64,000 bases of DNA from Actinomadura pelletieri DSM 43383. GTDB taxonomy: Bacteria > Actinomycetota > Actinomycetes > Streptosporangiales > Streptosporangiaceae. The position numbers and the translations under genes were made by a program. Positions 1-8,582 of the stretch are shown here, in pieces. The stretch lies in assembly GCF_003634705.1 (NCBI RefSeq), contig NZ_RBWU01000005.1, positions 248,001-312,000 on the forward strand, in the 5' to 3' direction. Below the pieces are notes generated by a model, which was given only the letters and a program-made list of their open reading frames with translations, was not told the origin of the DNA and ran no database searches. How positions within the stretch are numbered: position 1 is the first letter of the stretch; every line of letters starts with the position of its first letter.

Positions 1-260
1 CAGTTCTCCTCGTCCTCCTCCCCTCCGGCGGCGACCTCGAGCACCACGCTCAGGCGGTGTTCGTTGCCGTCGGTGAGCAGGACGGCCATGACCTCGCGGT
101 CACCGACCTCCTTGAGAACGGCCTCGGCGTCGTTCGCCGGATCGATCACGATGACCTCGTCGTCGTCGCCGACGATGTAGGTGTTGTTCTCGACGTCGTA
201 CTCGGTGTCGTCCAGGGTCAGCGTCCCCGACGTCACCACCTGTTCGATGCGCGCGTCCAC
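1..260 (-). CDS. MBL-fold hydrolase-like protein, 5' part only, metal motif degenerate
   Basis: The gene runs off the left edge; only about 86 N-terminal codons are visible. The start is taken as GTG at 260 (in-frame GTG at 269 also possible) because the family usually opens with a D-A-R-I stretch, seen here as VDARIEQVVTSG. The first beta strands (YIVGDDDEVIVIDPANDAE) look like actinobacterial metallo-beta-lactamase-fold hydrolases. Where those carry the zinc motif THxHxDH, this protein reads LLTDGNEHR, so none of the expected ligands of the first site is in place, and the following stretch is acidic (GGEEDEEN). I infer a catalytically dead or repurposed MBL-fold protein. The remainder of the gene is outside the window. 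Confidence 0.6.
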   Translation of the reverse strand, partial: MDARIEQVVTSGTLTLDDTEYDVENNTYIVGDDDEVIVIDPANDAEAVLKEVGDREVMAVLLTDGNEHRLSVVLEVAAGGEEDEEN

Positions 261-306
261 GCCACGCACCCTACCGTGATTCGCGCCACTCGACGGCATC
301 GGATGA

Positions 307-1137
307 TCATCCGGTGGACGCGGCGGCGGTGAGCCGCTCGAACGCGTCCGGCGCGGTGGTCTCGACGCCGAGCCGGTCACCGGTCAGCGCGCCGTGGTCG
401 TCGCTGGACCCGGTCGCGGCCAGGCCCAGCGCGGCGGCGAGATCGCGCAGGTGGGCGCGATCCTCCGGAACGTGGCCCGGGTGATCGACCTCGACTCCGG
501 CGAGCCCGGCCTCGGCGAGGGTTTCGATCACCTCGTCCTCGAACACGTAGCCTCGGCCGCGTGCCCGGGGGTGGGCGAGGACGCACACTCCCCCGGCCGC
601 GCGGACGAGCCCGACCGCCCGGACCGGGTCCAGCGCGTACCGTTCGACATAGGCGCGGCCGCCCTGGGCGATCCACTGCGCGGTGAACGCTTCGTCGGGG
701 TCCGCGATCGCGCCCGCGTCGACCATGGCGCGGGCGATGTGGGGGCGTCCCACCGCCTCGCCCCTGGCGAGGGCGCGGACCATGCCCCAGGTCACGTCGA
801 CGCCGAGTTCGCGGAGCCGGTCGACCATGCTCCGCGCCCTGATCACCCGGTCGTCGCAGATCCGGGCCAGTTCGGCGGCGAGCGTGGGCTCGTCCGGGTC
901 GAACAGGTAGCCGAGGAGGTGGAGGCTGCGTCCGCCTTGGGAGCAGGACAGTTCGATGCCGGGGACGAGGGTCAGGCCGTCGGGCAGCGCGGCGGCGGCC
1001 TCGTCCCATCCGGCGACGGTGTCGTGGTCGGTGAGCGCGAGGACGTCCAGGCCCCGCTCCCGCGCCCGCCGGACGACCTCCGCGGGCGGGCGGGTTCCGT
1101 CGGACGCGTCGCTGTGGCTGTGCAGGTCGATGCGCAT
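307..1137 (-). CDS. PHP-domain phosphoesterase (TrpH/YciV-like)
   Basis: 276 aa, starting at ATG 1137. The PHP metal-binding pattern is clear: DLHSHSDASDG (His6, His8), LTDHDT (Asp37-His38-Asp39), GIELSC near residue 60, LAHPRARG near 185 and GSSDDHG near 245. Members of this class hydrolyse nucleotide phosphoesters such as 3',5'-bisphosphates or trim RNA 5' ends; which substrate applies here cannot be read from the sequence. The start codon overlaps the stop of the upstream DUF6758-type gene, so the two are probably co-translated. Length fits the family. Confidence 0.88.
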   Translation of the reverse strand: MRIDLHSHSDASDGTRPPAEVVRRARERGLDVLALTDHDTVAGWDEAAAALPDGLTLVPGIELSCSQGGRSLHLLGYLFDPDEPTLAAELARICDDRVIRARSMVDRLRELGVDVTWGMVRALARGEAVGRPHIARAMVDAGAIADPDEAFTAQWIAQGGRAYVERYALDPVRAVGLVRAAGGVCVLAHPRARGRGYVFEDEVIETLAEAGLAGVEVDHPGHVPEDRAHLRDLAAALGLAATGSSDDHGALTGDRLGVETTAPDAFERLTAAASTG

Positions 1138-1787
1138 CAGTCGTCGAGCCTAGGGCTGTGCGCGCCGTACGGCAGGTCGATCTCCATTCCCGGTTCGCGC
1201 AGGTCGAGAAGGCGCTGGTTCTCCAGCATGAGGACGCCCGCGTCGGCGGGCCACAGCACCGCCCACAGCCACTCCCCCATCGCCTCCCCGACATGGACGG
1301 CCCGGTCGGGTTCGGCGCCGACCGCCCACATCGGCACCGACCGGCCGCAGGTCGCCGCCGGCCCGCTGAGGTCGAGTTTCACATGCGGCGGGCTGCTGTC
1401 GAACACCTCGGGTCCGGGGTCGGGGCCGTCCAGGCCCGCGTAGTGGGCGCCGAGGCCGATGCCGGGCTCCTCGGCGATCAGCAGCAGGTCGGCGGGGCCG
1501 CTGACCAGCCCCGGCCCGGACAGGGCGACGGCCGACGCCCGTCCGCCCGACCGCTCGTCCCCGACCGTGGTGAACCCCGTGACGAGCCAGCCCAGCGGAA
1601 GGGGCCAGGGCGTCCAGACGGGGACCTTCGTGTCGCGCAGCACGGCGGCCAACCCCTCCGGGCCGGGCCGCTTCGACGGCTGCCTCGGCAGAACGGCGCC
1701 GTGCACGTCGCACGTCCAGTCGCTCGACCAGAGGCTCGGCGTGTGCAGCGGACCCGCGCAGCGCGGGCAACTGGGCTCCGCCCTCAT
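1137..1787 (-). CDS. DUF6758-like conserved actinobacterial protein
   Basis: 216 aa, starting at ATG 1787 (MRAEPSCPRCAGPL). The first 35 residues hold a Cys-rich segment, CPRC followed by WTCDVHG, that looks like a small zinc ribbon with C-x2-C and C-x2-H. The rest is a mixed alpha/beta domain with the tract GWLVTGFTTVGDERSGGRA and a C-terminal IDLPYGAHSPRLDD. It resembles proteins annotated DUF6758 in actinomycetes; no biochemical function is known to me. The stop overlaps the start of the PHP gene. Upstream extension is open but lacks support. Confidence 0.7.
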   Translation of the reverse strand: MRAEPSCPRCAGPLHTPSLWSSDWTCDVHGAVLPRQPSKRPGPEGLAAVLRDTKVPVWTPWPLPLGWLVTGFTTVGDERSGGRASAVALSGPGLVSGPADLLLIAEEPGIGLGAHYAGLDGPDPGPEVFDSSPPHVKLDLSGPAATCGRSVPMWAVGAEPDRAVHVGEAMGEWLWAVLWPADAGVLMLENQRLLDLREPGMEIDLPYGAHSPRLDD

Positions 1788-1881
1788 GACTATCCACCCT
1801 GCGCGGCGACGTCCCGGCTCGTCAAGCCGGGTGGGTTCCGACCCGGGCAACGCGCGGGAAAGTTGGGGACAATGGGGAGTC

Positions 1882-2274
1882 ATGCGGGTGCGTTGTGTCG
1901 GCGGCATCGTCCGGGACGAGGGCGGGCGGCTGCTCATGGTGCGGCGGGGACGTCCGCCGAGCGCGGGCCTGTGGTCCATTCCGGGCGGGCGGGTCGAGCC
2001 GGGCGAGGACGACGTGTCGGCGGTCGCGCGGGAGCTGCGGGAGGAGACCGGGCTCGACGTCTCCGTCGCGGATGCCGAGGTGGGGATGGTGGAGCGTCCC
2101 GGGCCCGGTGGGGTCGTCTACGAGATCCACGACTACGCGGCGACGGTGACGGGCGGGACGCCGCGCGCCGGTGACGACGCGGCGGAGGTCCGCTGGGTGT
2201 CCGCGGCGGAGCTGCGGGAACTGCCCGTGGCCCCCGGCCTGCTCGACGCGCTCGCCGCGTGGGGGCTGCTATGA
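1882..2274 (+). CDS. NUDIX hydrolase
   Basis: 130 aa. The Nudix box G-x5-E-x7-REL-x-EE-x-G is complete at about residues 34-57 (GGRVEPGED ... ARELREETGL). The start ATG 1882 gives the standard short N-terminus MRVRCVGGIVRDEGGRLLMV, with GGGGA-type purines just upstream. Nudix enzymes cleave nucleoside diphosphates linked to another moiety; MutT-like 8-oxo-dGTP cleavage or ADP-ribose and NADH pyrophosphatase activity are all possible. Its last six bases overlap the end of the convergent CPBP gene. Confidence 0.88.
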   Translation: MRVRCVGGIVRDEGGRLLMVRRGRPPSAGLWSIPGGRVEPGEDDVSAVARELREETGLDVSVADAEVGMVERPGPGGVVYEIHDYAATVTGGTPRAGDDAAEVRWVSAAELRELPVAPGLLDALAAWGLL

Positions 2275-3525
2275 CACGGGCGCCGGATACGCGGGCGACG
2301 CGACCGGCACGCCGCCCTCGTCGTCCGGCCCGGCCGTGACGGTCTGGACGCGCATCCGCCGCGCCAGCCACACCACGGCCGCCGCGTACAGCGCCATCGG
2401 GACGATGTCGGCCACGACGACCTGCCACGGCACGCCGCCCTGCTCGATGTCCAGCTCGCCGATCGCCGCCGGGATGAGGAACGCCATCAGGTTGTTGAAC
2501 ACGTGCAGCGCGATGCTCGCCTCCAGGCCGCCGGTGCGGACCGCCAGCCACGCCGCGATGGCGCCGAACGCGAAGATGTCGAGAATGCCCCAGCCGGTGT
2601 ACCCGTGCCCGGACGTGAACAGGGCCGAGCCGACGACGATGCCGGGCCACGGGGTGCGGAACACGACGCTGAGGGCCCGTCCGACGCGGCGCCTGGCGTT
2701 CTCCAGCGTGCAGGAGGCCACGGCCTGGAGCATCCAGCCGCGGAACACGTACTCCTCCGCCGTCGCCTGGAACGGCACCAGCACGATGATCAGGACCGCG
2801 GGGAGAAGGAAGTCGCCCCAGCCCACCCAGTGGGCGTCCTCGCTGGTCTTGTCGTCCAGGGTGACGCCCGCGAGGATCGACGTCCCGAACGACACCACGC
2901 AGAACAGGATCGCCAGGCCGGAGCAGGCCAGCATCCAACGCCAGCGCAGGCGTCCCGCGACCGACGAGAGGGTGCCGGGCCGGCGCCGCGTGACGCCCCA
3001 CGCCACGAGCAGCGCGACCGGCAGGAACACCGCGAGCGCCGCGAGGTTGAACGCCAGGTCGGCCGTGTCGTTGCCGAGGAGCGTGTCCGAGTCGGGCCCG
3101 GACGACTCGGGCAGATCGCCCGTCACCCCGAGTCGGACGATCATGCCGACGAGCAGGAGCAGCATGGCCAGGAACATGCCGCCCGCGGCGATCGCCAGCG
3201 TTCCGACCAGCGGCCGCCACCAGCGGTGCGCCTCGGTGCGGGCCATCCGGTGGAACGGCGTGCCCTTCGGGGGCGAGGTCGTCCAGGGCGGCTTCACCGG
3301 CGGCGGCCCGTAACCGCCGTACGCGGCGCCGTACGGGCCCTGCGGCCACGCGTAGCCGGGGGCCTGGCCCGCCTCGTGCGGCTGCGGCCAGCCGTAGGGA
3401 TGCGCCTGCGGGGGTGGTTGCGGATGAGCGGGTGGTCGCGGGGGCTGCTCGGGAGGGGGTGTCTCGTCGTTGGGGAGGCTCGGGTCGAGCGGGGCCCAGC
3501 CGTCGGCGTCCCCTCGTTCTGACAC
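2269..3525 (-). CDS. CPBP-family intramembrane metalloprotease
   Basis: 418 aa, starting at GTG 3525, which is preceded by GGGAGGGG at good spacing. Residues 1-110 are a Pro/Gly/Gln-rich cytoplasmic tail. About eight membrane helices follow. The CPBP (Abi) signature is present: EE in ATAEEYVFRGW, His in FTSGHGYTGW, and HxxxN in LHVFNNL. Family members are intramembrane glutamic/metalloproteases related to Rce1; in bacteria they act in bacteriocin immunity or signalling, but the substrate is unknown here. It is a single gene, convergent with the Nudix gene, and follows 55 bp after the aldolase stop in divergent context. Confidence 0.86.
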   Translation of the reverse strand: MSERGDADGWAPLDPSLPNDETPPPEQPPRPPAHPQPPPQAHPYGWPQPHEAGQAPGYAWPQGPYGAAYGGYGPPPVKPPWTTSPPKGTPFHRMARTEAHRWWRPLVGTLAIAAGGMFLAMLLLLVGMIVRLGVTGDLPESSGPDSDTLLGNDTADLAFNLAALAVFLPVALLVAWGVTRRRPGTLSSVAGRLRWRWMLACSGLAILFCVVSFGTSILAGVTLDDKTSEDAHWVGWGDFLLPAVLIIVLVPFQATAEEYVFRGWMLQAVASCTLENARRRVGRALSVVFRTPWPGIVVGSALFTSGHGYTGWGILDIFAFGAIAAWLAVRTGGLEASIALHVFNNLMAFLIPAAIGELDIEQGGVPWQVVVADIVPMALYAAAVVWLARRMRVQTVTAGPDDEGGVPVASPAYPAPVS

Positions 3526-3580
3526 GTGCGCCCCTCCCGATTTCCCCCACGAGCTTTTCGCGTAGGTGGGACGAATCGTA

Positions 3581-4528
3581 TTAGGCGTCAGTTCCCGGCG
3601 GGTCGAGGCGTGTGGTGCGGCCCAGTCCGGCCGCACGGCCCTTCACCGCGACCGCCAGCGCCATCTTCCGGGACGCCTCGTCGATCATCTCGTCGCCGAA
3701 CCGGACGGCGCCGCGTCCCTCGACGCCGGTGGCGTGCTCGTAGGCCTCCAGGATCGACTCCGCGCGGTCGTAGTCGTCCTGGGACGGGGCGAACACCTCG
3801 TTCCCCGCCTCGACCTGCGACGGGTGCAGCACCCACTTGCCGTCGAAGCCGAGCGCCGCCGACCGCCGCGCGACCCGGGTGAAGCCGTCCACGTCCTTGA
3901 TGTTGAAGTACGGACCGTCGATGGCCTGGAGGCCGTTGGCGCGGGCCGCCACCAGGATGTGCATGAGGATGTAGTGGTAGGCGTCGCCCTCGGTGTAGCC
4001 GGGCGGCTGCTCGCCGACGACCAGGGTCTTCATGTTGAGCGACGCCATCAGGTCGCCGGGGCCGAGGACGAGGGACTCCAGCCGCGGCGAGGACGCCGCG
4101 ATGGCGTCGATGTCGATCATGCTGCGGGCGTCCTCGATCTGCGCCTCGATGCCGATGCGCCCCACCGGAAGGCCCATGGCCCGCTCGATCTGGGTGAGGA
4201 GCCGGTCGAGCCACTGGACGTGGGTGGCGTCCTGCGCCTTGGGCAGCATGATCGCGTCGAGTCGGGCGCCGGCGCCCTCCACGACCTCGATCACGTCCCG
4301 GTAGGCGTGGTGGGTGTCCAGGTCGTTGATGCGGACCACCCGGACCTTCCCCGACCAGTCGCCCTCGTTCAGCGCGGCGACGACGGCCTTGCGGGCGTCC
4401 TCCTTCGCGGAGGGGGCGACGGCGTCCTCCAGGTCCAGCAGGACCTCGTCCACAGGGAGACCCTGCGCCTTCTCGATGAAACGGGGGTTGCTGCCGGGCA
4501 CGGAGAGGGTGGTACGTCGAGCGCGCAT
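3581..4528 (-). CDS. HpcH/HpaI aldolase, citrate-lyase beta-like (malyl-CoA lyase type)
   Basis: 315 aa, starting at ATG 4528 (MRARRTTLSVPGSNPRF). CitE/Mcl hallmarks are visible: LSVPGSNPRFIEKA, LLDLEDAV (metal-binding Asp/Glu), VRINDLDT, IMLPKAQ, IEAQIEDARSM and a C-terminal DGKWVLHPSQ. Enzymes of this group cleave or form (S)-malyl-CoA, beta-methylmalyl-CoA or citramalyl-CoA in a Mg-dependent Claisen reaction. The length near 315 fits the malyl-CoA/methylmalyl-CoA lyase branch. There is no ethylmalonyl-CoA pathway gene beside it, so the substrate stays open. It is divergent from the next gene with 39 bp between starts. Confidence 0.85.
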   Translation of the reverse strand: MRARRTTLSVPGSNPRFIEKAQGLPVDEVLLDLEDAVAPSAKEDARKAVVAALNEGDWSGKVRVVRINDLDTHHAYRDVIEVVEGAGARLDAIMLPKAQDATHVQWLDRLLTQIERAMGLPVGRIGIEAQIEDARSMIDIDAIAASSPRLESLVLGPGDLMASLNMKTLVVGEQPPGYTEGDAYHYILMHILVAARANGLQAIDGPYFNIKDVDGFTRVARRSAALGFDGKWVLHPSQVEAGNEVFAPSQDDYDRAESILEAYEHATGVEGRGAVRFGDEMIDEASRKMALAVAVKGRAAGLGRTTRLDPPGTDA

Positions 4529-4567
4529 GGCCCGGATGCTATCCCGCCGGTGTGAGACCCTCGGAGG

Positions 4568-5071
4568 ATGGGTGAGCTGAACGCGGCGCTGGTGGAGGAG
4601 GCGGCCAAGAAGTCCGGGCTGCTGTGGCTGGATCTTCCCGGCCTTCCGCAGCCGAGGGCCGCCTGGCATGTGTGGCACGAGGGCTCGGCGTACGTGCTGA
4701 CCGGCGGGGAGGGCGAGCAGCCGCTCCCCGGGCTGCCGGACGCCGAACGGGTGACGGTGATCCTGCGCAGCAAGGACAAGGGCGGACGGCTCGTCACGTT
4801 CACCGCCGCCGTCGAGATCGTCGAACCGGGCACCGAGACGTGGGACGCCGTGGCGCCGCAGCTCGCGAAGGACCGCCTGAACGCCCGCTCCCACGAGGGG
4901 CAGGTGGAGCGGTGGGCCACCGAGTCGTGGATCGTGCGGCTCACCCCGGTCGACGGGGTCGTCGAGGCGGCGGACGAGTACGCGACCGTCCGGCCCGTCC
5001 CTACCCCCGCGACGACCGCGGGCCCGCCGCCGCGCCTGTTCGGCGGCAAACGCCGCGCCGTCGACCGCTAG
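4568..5071 (+). CDS. Conserved hypothetical protein, split-barrel-like
   Basis: 167 aa, starting at ATG 4568. Motifs include WLDLPGLPQPRAAWHVWHEG, YVLTGGEGEQPLPGL, VTVILRSKDKGGRLVTF and RWATESWIVRLTP, ending in a basic tail (GGKRRAVDR). The order of beta strands and a substrate-contact-like W-H-V-W-H segment recall the FMN-binding split barrel of pyridoxamine-phosphate-oxidase-like proteins, but that is a fold guess. I recognise it as a lineage-conserved actinobacterial protein of unknown function. No transmembrane or signal sequence. Divergent from the citrate-lyase-like aldolase. Confidence 0.75.
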   Translation: MGELNAALVEEAAKKSGLLWLDLPGLPQPRAAWHVWHEGSAYVLTGGEGEQPLPGLPDAERVTVILRSKDKGGRLVTFTAAVEIVEPGTETWDAVAPQLAKDRLNARSHEGQVERWATESWIVRLTPVDGVVEAADEYATVRPVPTPATTAGPPPRLFGGKRRAVDR

Positions 5072-5390
5072 TTTCTGCAGTCCCCGGCCCACTCCGCTCG
5101 CCCGGGCCGTGTCTCGAAGTCTCGTGTGTGACGGTGTGTCGTGATCGGCTGGGGGTCGCCCGCTCGGGGCCGGTCTGCCGATGCCGCCGCCGGGGGTGTT
5201 CCTGATCGCGGCGTCGGTGCCGGTCCCGCGCCGTTCGAACGTGGGGCGCGCAAGCCTGCGTCCTGCCCGGTGTCGGCTGCACCGCGCTCGCCATGATCAC
5301 CATCGCGATGGTCGCGCGGCCGGTCCGGGCGGGCGCGCCCCAGGGCCCCGGGTTGACCTGAAGTTAGGTTGATGTTCCAGGGTAGGTGGC
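5072..5390. other. 319-bp gene-free stretch, possible promoter and membrane-protein remnant
   Basis: No complete gene is visible. In one forward frame (about 5250-5363) a short open tail reads ALAMITIAMVARPVRAGAP before TGA, which looks like the last helix and tail of an MFS-type membrane protein, so this may be a gene remnant. Just before the next ATG lies TTGACC (5353-5358) with a partial inverted repeat ACCT...AGGT (5357-5370), similar to MerR-type spacer operators. No convincing -10 is present, and both calls are weak. Confidence 0.3.
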
Positions 5391-6257
5391 ATGGCGGAGA
5401 ACAAGCACGCGCGGAGCCGCGTGGCAGTGGTCGGGACGGGAGCGATCGGGACCGCGGTGGCGCGGCGGTTGCTCGGCGGTGGCCACGAGGTGGTGGTGTG
5501 GAACCGGACGGCGAGCCGGACGTCCGGCGCGGTGGACGCGGGCGCGTCGGCGGCCGGGTCGGTCGCGGAGGCGGCGGCGTCCAGCGACCTGATCCTGCTC
5601 ACCCTCACCGATCACGCGGCGGTGCGGGACTGCCTCGACCGGCTGGACGCGGACGTGTCCGGACGGACGATCGTCGCGCTGACCACCGGGACCGCCGACG
5701 ACGCCCGGGAGGCCGCCCGGCGGGTCACCGCGCTCGGCGCGCACTACCTGGACGCGGGCCTGCAGACCTCGCCCGAGATGATCGGCACCGCCGCGGCGAC
5801 GATCCTGTACAGCGGCTCGCGTACCGCGTTCGAGGAGCACCGCGCGACGCTCGGGCTGCTGAGCGAGCCCCGGTTCGTCGGGGACGCGCCGGACGCCGCC
5901 GCGATCTGGGACCTCGCCCTCTTCGGCGTCTGGTACGACGCCCAGCTCGGCCTGCTGCGGGCGCTCGACACCGTCCAGGCCGCGGGCATCGACGTCGCCG
6001 GGTTCTCGTCCACGGCGGCGGCCCAGCTCGGTCATGTGGTCTCGGCGGTTCCGGACACGGTGTCGGAGGTGGAGCGGGCCGACTATCCGAGGGGCCCGGC
6101 GAACCTCGCCGAGCACCTGGTGGTGCTGCGCCACCTCATCGAACTGCGGGCCGGGCGGCCGCTCGGCGACGGCGGGCTGGCGCCGGTGGCGGACAGGATC
6201 CAGCGGCTCATCGCGGACGGGCGAGAGGCCGAGGGCCTGACCGCGACGATCGGCTAG
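5391..6257 (+). CDS. NAD(P)-dependent oxidoreductase, imine-reductase-like
   Basis: 288 aa. The N-terminal Rossmann domain has GTGAIGTAVARRLL and then VVVWNRTASR; the WNRT signature after the second strand is typical of NADPH-dependent imine reductases and beta-hydroxyacid dehydrogenases. A bridging helix leads into an all-alpha C-domain (LAEHLVVLRHLIELRAG). The Lys of classical 3-hydroxyisobutyrate dehydrogenases is not in its usual context, which favours the imine-reductase-like branch. Substrate unknown. It converges on the ECF41 sigma gene, ending 34 bp from its 3' end. ECF41 genes often sit beside small redox enzymes, so a functional link is conceivable. Confidence 0.72.
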   Translation: MAENKHARSRVAVVGTGAIGTAVARRLLGGGHEVVVWNRTASRTSGAVDAGASAAGSVAEAAASSDLILLTLTDHAAVRDCLDRLDADVSGRTIVALTTGTADDAREAARRVTALGAHYLDAGLQTSPEMIGTAAATILYSGSRTAFEEHRATLGLLSEPRFVGDAPDAAAIWDLALFGVWYDAQLGLLRALDTVQAAGIDVAGFSSTAAAQLGHVVSAVPDTVSEVERADYPRGPANLAEHLVVLRHLIELRAGRPLGDGGLAPVADRIQRLIADGREAEGLTATIG

Positions 6258-6291
6258 CGCCTGGTTCGCCGGCAAGGCGTACTCGTCCTGG

Positions 6292-7191
6292 TCACATCGA
6301 GAGCGTGCGGCCCTCTGCGACGGAGGTGAGTTTGTCGGGGTTGGCGACGAGGTGCACGGCCCGGACGCGTTCGTTCTCGTCGACCTCCACGGTGATCGTG
6401 GCGAGCGGTTCGTCCGGCCCGTCCACGATGAGGGCCGGCTCTCCGTTGAGATCGACGCGGCGGATGCGCATGTCGGCGGCCTCGACGCCCCGGTAGCTCT
6501 GGCCGACGACCATGGACAGCCAGCGGGCGACCTTGGTGACGCCCTCGATGACCCGGCGGGCCGCGCGGACCTTGCCGCCGCCGTCCGTCCACAGCGTCAC
6601 GTCGGGGGCGAGGACCTCCATGAGGCGATTGATGTCGCCGCCCACGACCACGTCCAGGAACCGTTCGGTCGCGGCGCGCCGCTCCGTGCCGCCCGCCTCG
6701 AACCGCGGTCGCCGCGCCTCCACGTGCTTGCGGGCGCGCGTGCCGAGCTGCCGGACGGACGTCTCCGACCGGTCCAGCGCCGCCGCGATCTCCGCGTACG
6801 GGTAGCCGAAGACGTCCTTGAGGACGAACACGGCGCGTTCCAGCGGGCTCAGCGTCTCCAGGACGACGAGCATCGCCATCGACACCGACTCCGACAGTTC
6901 GGCGTTCTCGGCGACGTCCGGGGAGGTCAGCATCGGCTCCGGCAGCCACGGCCCGACATAGGTCTCCCGCCTGGCCCGCACCGACCGCAACCGGTCGAGC
7001 GCGACGTTCGTGGTGATCCGGACGAGATAGGCCTTGGGATCGGCCACTCCGGACCGGTCGGCGGCGGACCAGCGCAACCACGCGTCCTGAACGGCGTCCT
7101 CCGCGTCGGCGGCCGTGCCCAGCATCCGGTAGGCGACGGCGAACAACAGGCTGCGGTATTCCTCGAACGGCTCGGTCTTGACGTCGCTCAC
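6292..7191 (-). CDS. sigJ: ECF41-type sigma factor (SigJ-like), copy 1
   Basis: 299 aa. Sigma region 2 (YRMLGTAADAEDAVQDAWLRW) and region 4 (LSPLERAVFVLKDVFGYPYAEIAAAL) are followed by a C-terminal SnoaL-like extension of about 110 residues. The diagnostic ECF41 motifs are all present: WLPEP in the interdomain linker, DGGGK in the extension and NPDKL near the C-terminus. In this family the extension, not a separate anti-sigma factor, controls activity. The start ATG-equivalent at 7191 is close to the divergent MgtE-like gene. I see no TGTCACA-type ECF41 promoter upstream, unlike copy 2. Convergent with the imine-reductase-like gene. Confidence 0.92.
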   Translation of the reverse strand: MSDVKTEPFEEYRSLLFAVAYRMLGTAADAEDAVQDAWLRWSAADRSGVADPKAYLVRITTNVALDRLRSVRARRETYVGPWLPEPMLTSPDVAENAELSESVSMAMLVVLETLSPLERAVFVLKDVFGYPYAEIAAALDRSETSVRQLGTRARKHVEARRPRFEAGGTERRAATERFLDVVVGGDINRLMEVLAPDVTLWTDGGGKVRAARRVIEGVTKVARWLSMVVGQSYRGVEAADMRIRRVDLNGEPALIVDGPDEPLATITVEVDENERVRAVHLVANPDKLTSVAEGRTLSM

Positions 7192-7277
7192 GCCGTCAGC
7201 CTCTCATGGGATGCCGGACGCCCGGTTACCCCCCCTTGTTCCGGATCAGGACGTCGATCATGGGTAGTGTCCGGTTC

Positions 7278-8582
7278 ATGAGCGGAGCGCCGACACGGGT
7301 GTTCATCGCCCGGCTCGCTGGCATCGCGGTGTTCGACCCCGCCGGAGACCAGGTCGGCAGGGTCCGGGACGTCGTGGTCGCGATGCGGCTCGCGCCACGG
7401 CCGCCGCGGGTGCTCGGGCTGGTGGTCGAGGTCGCGTCCCGCCGCACCGTGTTCCTGCCGATCACCCGGGTGACGATGATCGAGGCGGACGCCGTCGTCT
7501 TCGACGGGCGCCTGAACATGCGGCGGTTCCAGAAACGCGAGTCGGAGACGCTCGTGATCGCGGAGCTGCTGGACCGAACGGTCCGGTTCGGCGAGGCCGG
7601 GGAGCCGGTGTCCGTCGTCGACGTGGCGATGGAACCGACCCGGACCCGCGACTGGCTGGTCAACAAGGTCGCCGTCCGCCGCCGGACGGGGCGTGGATTC
7701 CGCAAACGCGGGGAGAGCCTCGTCGTGGACTGGGACGACGTGGAGGGGTTCTCCGCCGTCGAGCACGGGCAGGGCGCGGCGGGGCTCATCGCCGCGTTCG
7801 AACGGATGAAGGCCGCCGACCTGGCGAACATCGTCCACGAACTGCCGGAGAAGCGGCGCGCGGAGGTCGCGGTCGCGCTCGACGACGAGCGGCTCGCCGA
7901 CATCCTGGAGGAGCTGCCCGAGGACGACCAGATCGAGATCCTCGGCAAGCTCGGCGTGGACCGGGCCGCCGACGTCCTGGAGGCCATGGGCCCCGACGAC
8001 GCGGCCGACCTGCTCGGCGACCTGCCCACCGAGCAGCGCGAACAGCTGCTGATGCTGATGGAGCCGCGCGACGCGGCGCCGGTGCGGCGGCTGCTGACCT
8101 ACCCCGACCAGTCCGCGGGCGGGCTGATGACGACCGCGCCGGTGATCGTCGCGCCGGACGCGACGGTCGCGGAGGCGCTGGCGCTGATCCGCCGCCCCGA
8201 CCTGAACCCGGCGCTGGCGGCGCAGGTGTACGTGTGCCGGCCGCCGACCGCGACGCCCACCGGCCGCTACCTCGGCACGGTGCACTTCCAGAAGCTGCTG
8301 CGTGAGCCGCCGCCGACGCTGGTCAGCGGCATCGTCGACGCCGAACTCGACCCGCTGCGGCCCACCATGTCGCTGGAGGCCGTCGCGATGTTCCTGGCCA
8401 CCTACAACCTCGTCGCGGGCGCCGTCGTGGACGAGAACGGGCATCTGCTCGGCGCGGTGACCATCGACGACGTCCTCGACCATCTGCTTCCCGAGGACTG
8501 GCGGGAGGCCGTCATGGACGCCGGCGCGACCGAGATCATGGAACGCGATCCCGAAGAAGAGGCTCTCCGGGGGGACAGGTGA
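7278..8582 (+). CDS. MgtE N-domain and CBS protein without transporter domain
   Basis: 434 aa, starting at ATG 7278 (MSGAPTRVFIARLAG). Residues 1-160 are beta-rich and PRC-barrel-like (VFDPAGDQVGRVRDVVV). Residues about 170-280 hold MgtE N-terminal helical repeats (LANIVHELPEKRRAEV, LADILEELPEDDQIEIL). A pair of CBS domains follows (TYPDQSAGGLMTTAPVIV ... GAVTIDDVLDHLLPEDW). The five-helix Mg channel of true MgtE is absent, so this should be a cytoplasmic Mg- or nucleotide-sensing protein rather than a transporter. Its TGA overlaps the GTG of the DUF1003 membrane protein, suggesting a two-part complex. I recall Rv1232c/Rv1231c as the same pair. Confidence 0.88.
   Translation: MSGAPTRVFIARLAGIAVFDPAGDQVGRVRDVVVAMRLAPRPPRVLGLVVEVASRRTVFLPITRVTMIEADAVVFDGRLNMRRFQKRESETLVIAELLDRTVRFGEAGEPVSVVDVAMEPTRTRDWLVNKVAVRRRTGRGFRKRGESLVVDWDDVEGFSAVEHGQGAAGLIAAFERMKAADLANIVHELPEKRRAEVAVALDDERLADILEELPEDDQIEILGKLGVDRAADVLEAMGPDDAADLLGDLPTEQREQLLMLMEPRDAAPVRRLLTYPDQSAGGLMTTAPVIVAPDATVAEALALIRRPDLNPALAAQVYVCRPPTATPTGRYLGTVHFQKLLREPPPTLVSGIVDAELDPLRPTMSLEAVAMFLATYNLVAGAVVDENGHLLGAVTIDDVLDHLLPEDWREAVMDAGATEIMERDPEEEALRGDR

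Noticed and set aside
5001..5303. Reverse open frame in the 5.1-5.4 kb gap
   Set aside because: Overlaps the end of the gene at 4568-5071, is Arg/Thr/Pro-rich and has no ribosome site.
6285..6296. GTCACAT near the end of sigJ copy 1 as an ECF41 promoter
   Set aside because: It is the stop-codon context of sigJ itself (ATGTGA on the minus strand) and no -10 or downstream gene fits.
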